A stretch of DNA of 16,088 bases from JBGPML01 sp041486955 (GCA_041486955.1 JBGPML010000013.1:1-16088), one strand, 5' to 3'; shown: positions 7,465-12,880, counted from the stretch's first letter. Program-made: numbers and translations. The notes: generated from the letters alone by a model not told the origin.

Positions 7465-7564
7465 TAACTTTAACTTTCTCAATTATCCGGCACCTCGGCC
7501 AATCGCCGGGTTCCTCTAATACTCCATCTAGGGCTAAGAATTCGGTAACACATAATTTTCTCAT
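7448..7564 (-). pseudogene. Truncated N-terminus of a dihydrofolate-reductase-family (RibD C-terminal) gene
   Basis: ATG 7564 has a strong SD (AAGGAG, spacing about six) directly behind the stop of the MazG-like gene. The first 22 codons read MRKLCVTEFLALDGVLEEPG then DW, matching the conserved N-terminus of dihydrofolate-reductase-family proteins (M-R-K-L-x-V-x-E-F-x-x-L-D-G-V-x-E-x-P). After residue 22 the match ends, and the frame stops at codon 39. Full-length members have about 180-200 residues. The break lies where the convergent membrane protein gene ends, so a deletion or rearrangement probably removed the rest. It could still yield a 38-residue peptide. The family match is by eye over a short but distinctive motif. 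Confidence 0.6.
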
Positions 7565-7567
7565 ATA

Positions 7568-7876
7568 TTACTCCTTTACTTCTTCTAGGAAGATCTTTTT
7601 ATGAAAACTACCGCGTTCTTGGACTTTCTGTTTCCTAAGTGTTTCCAACTCTATTATTGTACTGCCCAAGACACCGGCAGAGGCATAAATAATTTCTAAA
7701 ATATCAGCCAATTCTTCTAAAGAAGGCTTATTTGAATATTCCATGACTTCTTCAGAGAGTTTCCGCTTCAGTTCGGTTTGAAAGTCTTCTTCGGACAAAA
7801 CTCGAATGATTGCTTCTTTCCCATCGTGCTCAATAATTTGAGGTATTTTATCTCGGACTAGTTTGTTGTGTTTCAT
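7568..7876 (-). CDS. MazG-like house-cleaning NTP pyrophosphatase (COG4997-type)
   Basis: The 102-residue product opens with KLVRDKIPQII, the hallmark of the small all-alpha NTP pyrophosphatases related to MazG and phosphoribosyl-ATP pyrophosphohydrolase. These enzymes hydrolyse non-canonical nucleoside triphosphates to the monophosphate and pyrophosphate in the cytoplasm. The metal-binding ExxE-type motif is EEVMEY (E42, E43, E46), and the second acidic helix is ELADILE (D58, E61). Length is typical. On the minus strand TATAAT (7893-7888) lies only a few bases before the expected transcript start, so the mRNA has a leader of about five bases and no SD. It is divergent from the nucleotide kinase, which gives a nucleotide-metabolism pair. 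Confidence 0.88.
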   Translation of the reverse strand: MKHNKLVRDKIPQIIEHDGKEAIIRVLSEEDFQTELKRKLSEEVMEYSNKPSLEELADILEIIYASAGVLGSTIIELETLRKQKVQERGSFHKKIFLEEVKE

Positions 7877-7895
7877 AGTTAATTTACATTATACT
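7866..7895. promoter_or_regulatory. Overlapping divergent promoters for MazG-like and kinase genes
   Basis: On the plus strand TTGTGT (7866-7871), 18 bases, TATACT (7890-7895) points to the kinase. On the minus strand TATAAT (7893-7888) points to the MazG-like gene. The two -10 hexamers share four positions in ATTATACT. Both predicted starts fall within a few bases of the start codons. No good minus-strand -35 is visible. Confidence 0.5.
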
Positions 7896-7903
7896 CTCTT
7901 TGA

Positions 7904-8440
7904 GTGAATATACCGAGTTACGAAATTATTGCCATCTATGGTCAAGCTGGATCGGGTAAAGATACTTTAGCTGAAGTATTTCAACATCATTTGCCAAACT
8001 GGCGGCGAGTAGGAATGTCTGACGCATTGATGCGAGAAGTCGAACGCGGGCATAATTACCCGGCAGGATTGCTGAATGATTATGATATTAAAGCCTTACA
8101 CCGCCAGCATTTAACCGAATTGGCCCAGGAATTACGGAAAAAAGATAAATATTGGGTGATTGATCGGGCGCTCGAAGTTGGGCGGCCGTTATTATTAATC
8201 GGACCACGTGATGCCGCTGGTTTTGAACGACTGCTTGAACACAATGCCTATATTATTCGCGTCGTCGCCGATGATGAAATTAGGCGGAAGCGCTTGGGGG
8301 AAATTACCTGGCAGAAAACACTAGATAATGCCTATGAGCAGGCGATGAAACAATTTAATCACCATCATTCTGAAATTTTGAATAACGGAACAAAAGACGA
8401 TTTACATATCACTGTGCGTAACGTAATCGAGTCCTTATAA
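7904..8440 (+). CDS. P-loop nucleotide kinase (deoxynucleoside monophosphate kinase-like)
   Basis: The 178-residue product has a Walker A loop GQAGSGKDT (13-21), where GKD in place of GKS/T recalls dNMP kinase and dephospho-CoA-kinase-like folds. A central WVIDRALE and LLLIGPRD region (about 102-122) could provide the Walker B-type strand, and the Arg-rich DDEIRRKRLGE segment (128-138) fits a LID. The likely reaction is ATP-dependent phosphorylation of a small substrate, probably a nucleotide, in the cytoplasm; the exact substrate is not shown. Translation starts at GTG 7904, nine bases after TATACT, with no SD, so the transcript is probably leaderless. The GIY-YIG gene follows two bases after the stop codon, so the two are coupled. 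Confidence 0.82.
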   Translation: MNIPSYEIIAIYGQAGSGKDTLAEVFQHHLPNWRRVGMSDALMREVERGHNYPAGLLNDYDIKALHRQHLTELAQELRKKDKYWVIDRALEVGRPLLLIGPRDAAGFERLLEHNAYIIRVVADDEIRRKRLGEITWQKTLDNAYEQAMKQFNHHHSEILNNGTKDDLHITVRNVIESL

Positions 8441-8442
8441 TT

Positions 8443-8700
8443 ATGTCACAGTGGGTTGTGTATATAATTGAATGTGCCGATGCAACACTTTATACCGGAA
8501 TCACAACCAATCTCGAGAAAAGGATTGAAAATCATAATAAAAAGCTGGGGGCAAAGTACACTGCAACTCGTATTCCGGTAAAATTGGTGTGGTCTGAAAC
8601 TGTAGCAACTCGCTCAGCTGCTTTAAAACGGGAGTTGGCCTTAAAATCACTTAGTCGGAAAGATAAAATAGATCTCATTAAAAACTCACCCAAATCTTGA
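8443..8700 (+). CDS. GIY-YIG domain protein (UvrC/YhbQ-like small endonuclease)
   Basis: The 85-residue product is a single GIY-YIG module. WVVYIIEC (4-11) supplies the first strand and YTGITTNLEKRIENHN (17-32) the YIG-like strand and catalytic-Arg helix (R27). GAKYTATRIPVKLVWSE (36-52) and the closing SAALKRELALKSLSRKDK helix complete the fold. The usual catalytic Glu would be in this last helix (E64). Small single-domain members are common in bacteria, are thought to cut or bind DNA, and mostly lack a known role. The gene follows the kinase by two bases, without its own SD. Its stop codon overlaps the -35 of the next promoter. Confidence 0.92.
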   Translation: MSQWVVYIIECADATLYTGITTNLEKRIENHNKKLGAKYTATRIPVKLVWSETVATRSAALKRELALKSLSRKDKIDLIKNSPKS

Positions 8701-8725
8701 AGAAATCATTGTAATAAGGTATACT
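8697..8725 (+). promoter_or_regulatory. Promoter of the GH26-like gene
   Basis: TTGAAG (8697-8702) overlaps the preceding TGA. A 17-base spacer leads to TATACT (8720-8725), and the start is expected near 8732. Confidence 0.7.
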
Positions 8726-8737
8726 TTCTCTTGCTAA

Positions 8738-8757
8738 AGCTCGTAATAGGACGAGCT
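8738..8757 (+). promoter_or_regulatory. Hairpin in the 5' leader of the GH26-like gene
   Basis: AGCTCGT (8738-8744) pairs with ACGAGCT (8751-8757) around a six-base loop. It lies a few bases from the transcript 5' end and about ten bases before the SD AGGAGA (8768-8773). It could protect the 5' end or bind a factor. There is no T-run, so it is not a terminator. Confidence 0.45.
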
Positions 8758-8778
8758 CCAGTTTTCCAGGAGAATGGC

Positions 8779-9699
8779 ATGAAGCAGATCAAGCTATGGC
8801 TGTTCCTTGTCCCGATTCTAGCTGGTTTCATGATGCTTGGTGCGAAAGTTTTTAGTGCTACACCCGCCAAGAGAGTCAAAATCAATATCTTTCAGCCGGG
8901 TGGAGCTTATCATCCGGACAAGATCGTTGCTAAGGAGAAGAGCCTTGGAATACGATTCCACGGAGTCATGTGGTATAGCGACTGGTCGGAAAACATTGAT
9001 GTCGGCGTTGTGCGAAGTTTGGACAGTCATGGCTGGTTCCCTATCTGTACTTGGGAAGTAAAGCATGACGCAGTTCCCGTGATGTGCCAGGAAATCATCG
9101 AAGGCAAACACAACACCTACATCCGCAGCAACGCGATTGCCTTGCGTGATGCCAAGATTAAGATGCGGATAACTCAATTCGCTGAAATGAATGGAGACTG
9201 GAGCCCGAGTTACGCTGGCAAGGGAAGCAATACTCCATCGCTTCATCAGCAGGCATGGAGTCACATTGTCAAGATTTTTCGCGAAGCCGGTGCGACCAAT
9301 GTAACATTCGGATGGTCGCCTAACGTCCGTTACGGCGGTGATCGCTTTCGTTTAGCCGAACTCTATCCAGGTAATCAATGGGTCGACGTTGCCGGTATGG
9401 ATGGTTACAATTGGGGTAATGGTGAACCACACGAGTGGCAGTCATTCCGGCAAGTATTTGATGCCACCTACCAGGAGCTCTGCAAAATCTCGAACAAGCC
9501 AATCGTCATATCGGAGATGGCTTGTGTTGAGGGCAGGGGTGGCAATAAGGCCATGTGGACGAAGCAAATGTTCACTGACCTGCTGAAGTACTTCCCCCGA
9601 ATTACGGAGATAACTTGGTTCAACGAACAGAAGGAGAGAGATTGGCGCATTGACTCGAGTCCGGAGGCCAAGAAAGCCTTCCAACTCGGCGCAAAGTGA
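8779..9699 (+). CDS. Secreted GH26-like glycoside hydrolase (endo-beta-mannanase family)
   Basis: ATG 8779 follows AGGAGA by five bases and gives a proper signal peptide (about 1-27, ending VFSA). The 306-residue product has the layout of a GH26 catalytic (beta/alpha)8 barrel. ITQFAEMNGDW (131-141) carries the candidate acid/base E136 beside the conserved N138-G. VTFGWSPN (175-182) follows, then YPGNQWVDVAGMDGYNWG (196-213). PIVISEMAC (241-249) has the candidate nucleophile E246, and TEITWFNEQKERDWRIDSS (276-294) closes the barrel. GH26 enzymes hydrolyse beta-mannans or related beta-glycans with retention. The protein is near the minimum size and has no binding module or anchor, so it is probably released. 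It is a monocistronic unit with its own promoter and terminator. The family is strongly suggested; the substrate is not. Confidence 0.85.
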   Translation: MKQIKLWLFLVPILAGFMMLGAKVFSATPAKRVKINIFQPGGAYHPDKIVAKEKSLGIRFHGVMWYSDWSENIDVGVVRSLDSHGWFPICTWEVKHDAVPVMCQEIIEGKHNTYIRSNAIALRDAKIKMRITQFAEMNGDWSPSYAGKGSNTPSLHQQAWSHIVKIFREAGATNVTFGWSPNVRYGGDRFRLAELYPGNQWVDVAGMDGYNWGNGEPHEWQSFRQVFDATYQELCKISNKPIVISEMACVEGRGGNKAMWTKQMFTDLLKYFPRITEITWFNEQKERDWRIDSSPEAKKAFQLGAK

Positions 9700-9727
9700 T
9701 GTCATGCAATACTTACAAGAAGTACTA

Positions 9728-9754
9728 CCCTGCACCGTCTGGTGCGGGGTTTTT
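9728..9754 (+). terminator. Intrinsic terminator of the GH26-like gene
   Basis: CCCTGCACC pairs with GGTGCGGGG (one T-G pair) around GTCT and is followed by TTTTT. Confidence 0.85.
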
Positions 9755-9755
9755 A

Positions 9756-9784
9756 ATGACGAAATCCCGTTTTTCTGGTATAAT
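9756..9784 (+). promoter_or_regulatory. Promoter of the 75-residue orphan gene and tRNA-Lys
   Basis: ATGACG (9756-9761), 17 bases, and a consensus TATAAT (9779-9784) with TGG just upstream, giving an extended -10. It starts directly behind the preceding terminator. Confidence 0.6.
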
Positions 9785-9823
9785 TTCTTTTGTATCACAG
9801 GCCTGATGGGATTGGAGGAGAAG

Positions 9824-10051
9824 ATGAAGTACCGAATACGGTTGAATTCCCCTGCTGACATTTTCGATGCGTGCTCACGTGAGAGAGTCCATTACGAACC
9901 AGGTGAATACAATGTCGAGGAGATAGCCAATCCGGTAGCTCACCCAGGAACAAATTGGTATGTTCTGGCTGGAACTCGAACTGGTTGGAGCTGGTTTAGT
10001 TGGGAAATAAATCAGTGCTATCCTCGCCCTCTCATCACGATTCTCAAATGA
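9824..10051 (+). CDS. Small protein of unknown function, 75 residues
   Basis: GGAGGAG (9814-9820) precedes ATG 9824, and a clear promoter lies upstream, which makes this a believable gene despite its size. The protein is soluble-looking, with no signal or membrane helix, and is rich in aromatic residues (NWYVLAG, TGWSWFSWEI). The pattern suggests a compact beta fold, perhaps SH3-like, but I recognise no family. The same transcript appears to continue through a hairpin into tRNA-Lys, since no promoter lies between them. Confidence 0.6.
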   Translation: MKYRIRLNSPADIFDACSRERVHYEPGEYNVEEIANPVAHPGTNWYVLAGTRTGWSWFSWEINQCYPRPLITILK

Positions 10052-10060
10052 TTGTTTTTC

Positions 10061-10083
10061 TCGCGACTGCTTGCCAGTCGCGA
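10061..10083 (+). other. Hairpin just upstream of tRNA-Lys
   Basis: TCGCGACTG pairs with CAGTCGCGA around five bases. The sequence after the stem (AATCTTGGG) is T-poor, so it is a weak terminator at best. It ends seven bases before the tRNA 5' end and may instead mark a processing point or limit read-through. Confidence 0.5.
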
Positions 10084-10089
10084 AATCTT

Positions 10090-10164
10090 GGGCCAGTAAC
10101 TCAGTGGTAGAGTAGGTGCCTCTTAAGCACTTTGCCGTGGGTTCGAATCCCACCTGGCCCTCCA
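10090..10164 (+). tRNA. tRNA-Lys (anticodon CTT)
   Basis: The acceptor GGGCCAG pairs with CTGGCCC, and the D-arm is ACTC..GAGT. The anticodon stem GGTGC/GCACT closes CTCTTAA, with anticodon CTT. The T-arm is GTGGG-TTCGAAT-CCCAC. CCA is encoded. The discriminator base is T, where lysine tRNAs normally have A. The rest of the fold is perfect, so the gene looks functional. Confidence 0.92.
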
Positions 10165-10165
10165 G

Positions 10166-10206
10166 CCAAAATACGCCCACCAGATTGGTGGGCGTATTTT
10201 GGTTTT
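10166..10206 (+). terminator. Terminator of tRNA-Lys
   Basis: A perfect 17-bp stem (10166-10182 with 10186-10202) encloses a three-base loop and is followed by TTTT. It starts two bases after the encoded CCA. Confidence 0.9.
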
Positions 10207-10213
10207 GATGGTA

Positions 10214-10330
10214 GTGGGATTCGAAGAGAACTTCCTTGAGTCCCGTGGACTAAAAATGAGCGAAGCGAATGCCAGAGGAAGTCTCGGGCTCTGGAGGAGA
10301 AACGAAGTTTCGGGGGAAGAGGAATCCCAC
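10214..10330 (+). repeat. Structured element bounded by inverted T-arm-like repeats
   Basis: GTGGGATTC (10214-10222) pairs with GAATCCCAC (10322-10330). Inside, ACTTCCT (10230-10236) pairs with AGGAAGT (10276-10282). Two short hairpins also fold: AGTCC/GGACT (10239-10251) and GAAAC/GTTTC (10299-10311). Together they make a branched fold of about 117 bases with no convincing ORF. Both ends resemble the T-arm of the adjacent tRNA-Lys (GTGGGTTCGAATCCCACCT). It may be a small repeat element or a structured RNA. No own promoter is seen. Confidence 0.45.
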
Positions 10331-10334
10331 CTTC

Positions 10335-10363
10335 TTGGGAATCTTCCTCCCAAATGCTATCAT
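10335..10363 (+). promoter_or_regulatory. Promoter of the YciI-like gene
   Basis: TTGGGA (10335-10340), 17 bases, TATCAT (10358-10363) preceded by TGC, an extended -10. The spacer and -35 also form a TTGGGA/TCCCAA hairpin (10335-10353). Confidence 0.5.
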
Positions 10364-10393
10364 GCAAGAAATTAAACCCACAGGAGACACAAT

Positions 10394-10729
10394 ATGGCAA
10401 AGTATATGGTTCTGTATAATTCAAAAGTAAAAGCGAGCGATAATATGGCAAATTCCACGCCCGAAGAAATGCAATCTAGCATGGCTGCGTGGATAAAATG
10501 GAAAGAGGAAGCGGAAAAAACCGTTAAATTTGATTGGGGGTTACCGTTGCAAGCAGTCGCTCGGGTAACCAGCAAGGGCATAGACGAAAGTGATAGTCAG
10601 ATATCTGGTCATTCATTTATGGAAGGCGAAAAAGAAGAAATTCTGGAGTTACTAAAAACTCACCCGCACCTCGATAGACCGGGTGCTTCGATTGATCTGC
10701 TTGAGATGCTCTCAATGCCTGGGGTGTAG
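10394..10729 (+). CDS. YciI-like protein (YCII-related dimeric alpha-beta barrel)
   Basis: AGGAGA (10382-10387) lies six bases before ATG 10394. The 111-residue product fits the YCII-related fold. A first strand KYMVLYNS (3-10) is followed by a helix with PEEMQSSMAAWIKWKEEAEK (23-42). Further strands carry GLPLQAV and SGHSFMEGEKEEILELLKTHPHL (71-93), and a C-terminal strand has IDLLEML. Members are small cytoplasmic proteins of mostly unknown biochemical role; some related domains act as dehydrochlorinases or ligand-binding units. It is monocistronic. I see no clear terminator after it. Confidence 0.75.
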   Translation: MAKYMVLYNSKVKASDNMANSTPEEMQSSMAAWIKWKEEAEKTVKFDWGLPLQAVARVTSKGIDESDSQISGHSFMEGEKEEILELLKTHPHLDRPGASIDLLEMLSMPGV

Positions 10730-10823
10730 CTTTAAGTTTAGATGGTGACCCGATTCGACTTCTCCTTCGTCAAACAGCTGACCGATTCGGCCTAGCTCAA
10801 TACCGACGGCAGCGGCCAATCCA
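10730..10823. other. Non-coding stretch with repeated CCGATTCG motifs
   Basis: No ORF is supported here. TGACCCGATTCG (10746-10757) and TGACCGATTCG (10779-10789) form an imperfect direct repeat. CGATTCGGC (10783-10791) is the inverse of GCCGAATCG (10865-10873), so this pair flanks the downstream promoter. They could be protein-binding sites for control of the helicase leader promoter. Confidence 0.35.
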
Positions 10824-10852
10824 TTGACATACCCATATAATTAAGGTATGTT
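10824..10852 (+). promoter_or_regulatory. Promoter of the helicase leader with embedded palindrome
   Basis: A consensus TTGACA (10824-10829), 17 bases, TATGTT (10847-10852). ACATACC (10827-10833) and GGTATGT (10845-10851) form a 7-bp inverted repeat overlapping both hexamers, as an operator would. The transcript would start near 10859. Confidence 0.6.
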
Positions 10853-10858
10853 GGTATA

Positions 10859-11170
10859 TGCACTGCCGAATCGCCCGATCACTCGGACGGTTAATGGCTC
10901 ACTCTCTAGGAGCTAGTTTCGTAACTTAACCTGAAAAAAGACACTTAAGATTTTATGGCGAAGGGCACGATCTCGTGAGGAGGAATAGACAATTCTATTT
11001 TGACGAACGAATCGTGACGTGGAGCCCAAAAAGATGGGGTGGATCATTCAGGAGAAGTTATGAGACTAGTTCCAGGCACTGCCAATCCGCACGAACCTCT
11101 CGGGGACAAAGTCCTCATGGAGCCATAGGTTCAATAAGACTCCTCTGAGTCTTCAATAAAGGAACCTATG
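10859..11170 (+). promoter_or_regulatory. Long structured 5' leader of the DEAD-box helicase
   Basis: About 309 bases separate the predicted transcript start from ATG 11168. The upper part folds: CCGA/TCGG near 10875, CACGAT (10966-10971) with ATCGTG (11011-11016), and AATAG/CTATT (10984-10999). The lower part contains three mutually exclusive segments: GAACCT (11093-11098), AGGTTC (11127-11132) and GAACCT (11162-11167). CATAGGTTC (11124-11132) pairs perfectly with GAACCTATG (11162-11170), which includes the helicase start codon. A nested stem AAGACTC/GAGTCTT (11136-11153) stabilises it. Segment 1 can instead capture AGGTTC and free the start. This is the architecture of a translational switch. 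Confidence 0.65.
11060..11128 (+). CDS. 22-codon leader ORF upstream of the DEAD-box helicase
   Basis: AGGAGA (11050-11055) lies four bases before ATG 11060. The peptide is 22 residues, begins MRLVPGTANPHEPLG and ends in Glu-Pro. Its TAG (11126-11128) lies inside the 5' arm of the stem that pairs with the helicase start codon. Codons 12-13 (GAA CCT) form the alternative pairing segment. A ribosome finishing this ORF would cover that arm. Peptide function is unlikely; the act of translation is what would matter. Evidence is the SD, spacing and placement, not homology. Confidence 0.5.
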   Translation: MRLVPGTANPHEPLGDKVLMEP

Positions 11171-12355
11171 TATAATCAATCATACCGACCTAAACGGTCG
11201 AACCAATCTTCTTTTTCGCGTCGTCCAACTAAGCGCCGATTTTCCGGCCAATCTATTGATGTAAACAAATTTATTCGCAAAGCAGTCACGCCTGACCAAA
11301 CCGAGGTTTATGCTCCAAATAATAGCTTTGCTGATTTTTCGTTAAACAAGATTTTAAAAGAAAACATTCTGGCGAAGGGCTATAAAACCCCAACCGCTAT
11401 TCAAGACAAAACTATTCCCATGGCGTTGCAAGGCAGGGACGTTATTGGTATCGCCAACACTGGAACGGGTAAAACCGCTGCTTTTTTGATTCCATTAATT
11501 CATAAAGTTACCCTATATAAACACAATCGTGTGTTGATTATTACCCCGACACGGGAATTAGCTCAACAAATTCAGCAAGAACACAGAGAATTCTCACATC
11601 GATTAAATCAATATTCCACTTTGTGTATTGGAGGGGCAAATATCAGTCCGCAAATTGCTCAACTGCGCCGTAATCCTCAATTTGTAATTGGTACCCCCGG
11701 CCGATTAAAAGATCTGATTGAGCGTCGTTGTTTAGACTTGTCCTCTTTTCAGTCAGTCGTCGTCGACGAAGCTGACCGAATGCTGGATATGGGATTTGTC
11801 GAGGATATTAAGGCACTATTATCGAATCTACCAACCGATCGGCAGACATTATTCTTCTCAGCGACTATGTCACCGCAAGTTCAATATTTAACACAAAACT
11901 TCTTGGATAATCCTGTCACTATTTCGGTTAAAACCCAAGAAACAGCTGAGAATGTGGATCAAGATATTATTCGTGTTGAAGAACATGACGATAAACTCGA
12001 AGTTCTCCATGACCTACTGATTCAAAAAGGATTCAGCAAGGTTCTCATCTTTGGGCAAACCAAGCATGGCGTTGAGCGGTTATCAGACACATTAGAAAAG
12101 CGTGGCTTTAGTTCGGTCTCGATTCACGGCAATAAAACGCAGTCAGCTCGCGAGCGTGCGCTCAATACATTTAAGCAAGACGAGGCGCAAATTATGGTTG
12201 CCACCGATGTCGCAGCGCGCGGCTTGGACATTCCTGATGTCAGCCATGTGATTAATTATGATATCCCCAACACGTTCGACGACTATATTCACCGCATCGG
12301 CCGCACTGGCCGGGCCGATAAAAAAGGCTACGCCTTAACCTTTGTAACGCGATAA
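11168..12355 (+). CDS. DEAD-box ATP-dependent RNA helicase
   Basis: The 395-residue product unwinds RNA duplexes with ATP and probably works in ribosome assembly or mRNA turnover, notably at low temperature. A basic, Arg/Ser-rich tail (1-30) precedes the core. All main motifs are present: Q-motif (F57 and Q79), Walker A ANTGTGKT (96-103), PTRELA (127-132), TPGR (176-179), DEAD (200-203), SAT (231-233), ARGLD (350-354) and HRIGRTGR (375-382). The protein ends 13 residues after the last motif, so it lacks the C-terminal RNA-binding extension of DeaD/CsdA or DbpA; this resembles the minimal RhlE-type layout. The start codon and part of its AAAGGA SD lie in a predicted stem of the long leader, which suggests translational control. 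It is monocistronic, with a terminator six bases downstream. Confidence 0.97.
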   Translation: MYNQSYRPKRSNQSSFSRRPTKRRFSGQSIDVNKFIRKAVTPDQTEVYAPNNSFADFSLNKILKENILAKGYKTPTAIQDKTIPMALQGRDVIGIANTGTGKTAAFLIPLIHKVTLYKHNRVLIITPTRELAQQIQQEHREFSHRLNQYSTLCIGGANISPQIAQLRRNPQFVIGTPGRLKDLIERRCLDLSSFQSVVVDEADRMLDMGFVEDIKALLSNLPTDRQTLFFSATMSPQVQYLTQNFLDNPVTISVKTQETAENVDQDIIRVEEHDDKLEVLHDLLIQKGFSKVLIFGQTKHGVERLSDTLEKRGFSSVSIHGNKTQSARERALNTFKQDEAQIMVATDVAARGLDIPDVSHVINYDIPNTFDDYIHRIGRTGRADKKGYALTFVTR

Positions 12356-12360
12356 ACACT

Positions 12361-12390
12361 CGCGCAATCATAAAATGGTTGGCGGTTTTT
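12361..12390 (+). terminator. Terminator of the DEAD-box helicase gene
   Basis: CGCGCAATCAT (12361-12371) pairs with ATGGTTGGCG (12375-12384), with one bulged G and one T-G pair. A G and TTTTT follow. Confidence 0.75.
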
Positions 12391-12487
12391 CATGACGATC
12401 GCCGTATCTTTTTAGCGAAGAAAGAGTGGCAAAATTCTGTGTTTAAGCGTATTATATACCCGACATGTCTGACGACGGAAAAAGGAG

Positions 12488-12880
12488 ATGACGATCATAA
12501 CTGTCTGGGAGTTGACCCTCCTGCAGTTGACACTGTCGTTAATCGTTTGGGGGATAGACTGGTGGGTGCGCGGTCCCCTCGCGGCGTTCCGGACCCCCAT
12601 CCTGGTCGGAGGTTTTAGCAGCGTGGCCTACGCCTGGTTGTTGGCTAACCAAAGGGTGACGATTCCCTGGTATACCTTACTAGGGGTAATCGCCGGCACG
12701 ACCGCGATTGCTTGCGGTATCATCTTCCTGGTCTACTTGAAGGCAGCCCCTCAAGTTTTTAAGAGGACTCCCCAGGTCATTCAGCTTTCCGGAAGTTTGT
12801 ATCTACTCTCCGGAATAATCCTTGTGGGAGTCCTCGCCTCTTTCCTGCCCCACCGTTGGGCCACGATTGTCCTTAAGTGA
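12488..12880 (+). CDS. Four-helix membrane protein, function unknown
   Basis: The 130-residue product is strongly hydrophobic, with helices at about 5-25, 36-54, 60-84 and 101-121 and short basic loops (RGPLAAFR, KRTP). I recognise no family. The upstream AGGAG (12483-12487) directly abuts ATG 12488, leaving no spacer, which is unusual; no better in-frame ATG, GTG or TTG start follows until TTG 12512. A weak TATTAT lies at 12450-12455 without a good -35. It is followed by a strong hairpin, so it is a separate unit. Coding status is supported by the membrane-protein composition and the clean terminator. Confidence 0.7.
   Translation: MTIITVWELTLLQLTLSLIVWGIDWWVRGPLAAFRTPILVGGFSSVAYAWLLANQRVTIPWYTLLGVIAGTTAIACGIIFLVYLKAAPQVFKRTPQVIQLSGSLYLLSGIILVGVLASFLPHRWATIVLK

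Noticed and set aside
9442..9861. Minus-strand frames behind the GH26-like gene
   Set aside because: They lie antisense to a well-supported gene and its terminator and have no initiation signals.
10101..10451. Minus-strand frames across tRNA-Lys and the structured element
   Set aside because: They read the antisense of a tRNA (RWDSNPRQ-type false products) and of hairpins, with no SD or promoter on that strand.
10859..11167. Possible RNase P RNA, tmRNA or 6S RNA
   Set aside because: None of the signature motifs of these RNAs could be found, and the region sits directly in front of a gene whose start it pairs with.
12379..12618. Plus-strand frame after the helicase
   Set aside because: It starts inside the helicase terminator and overlaps the membrane protein gene in another frame, with a low-complexity shadow composition.
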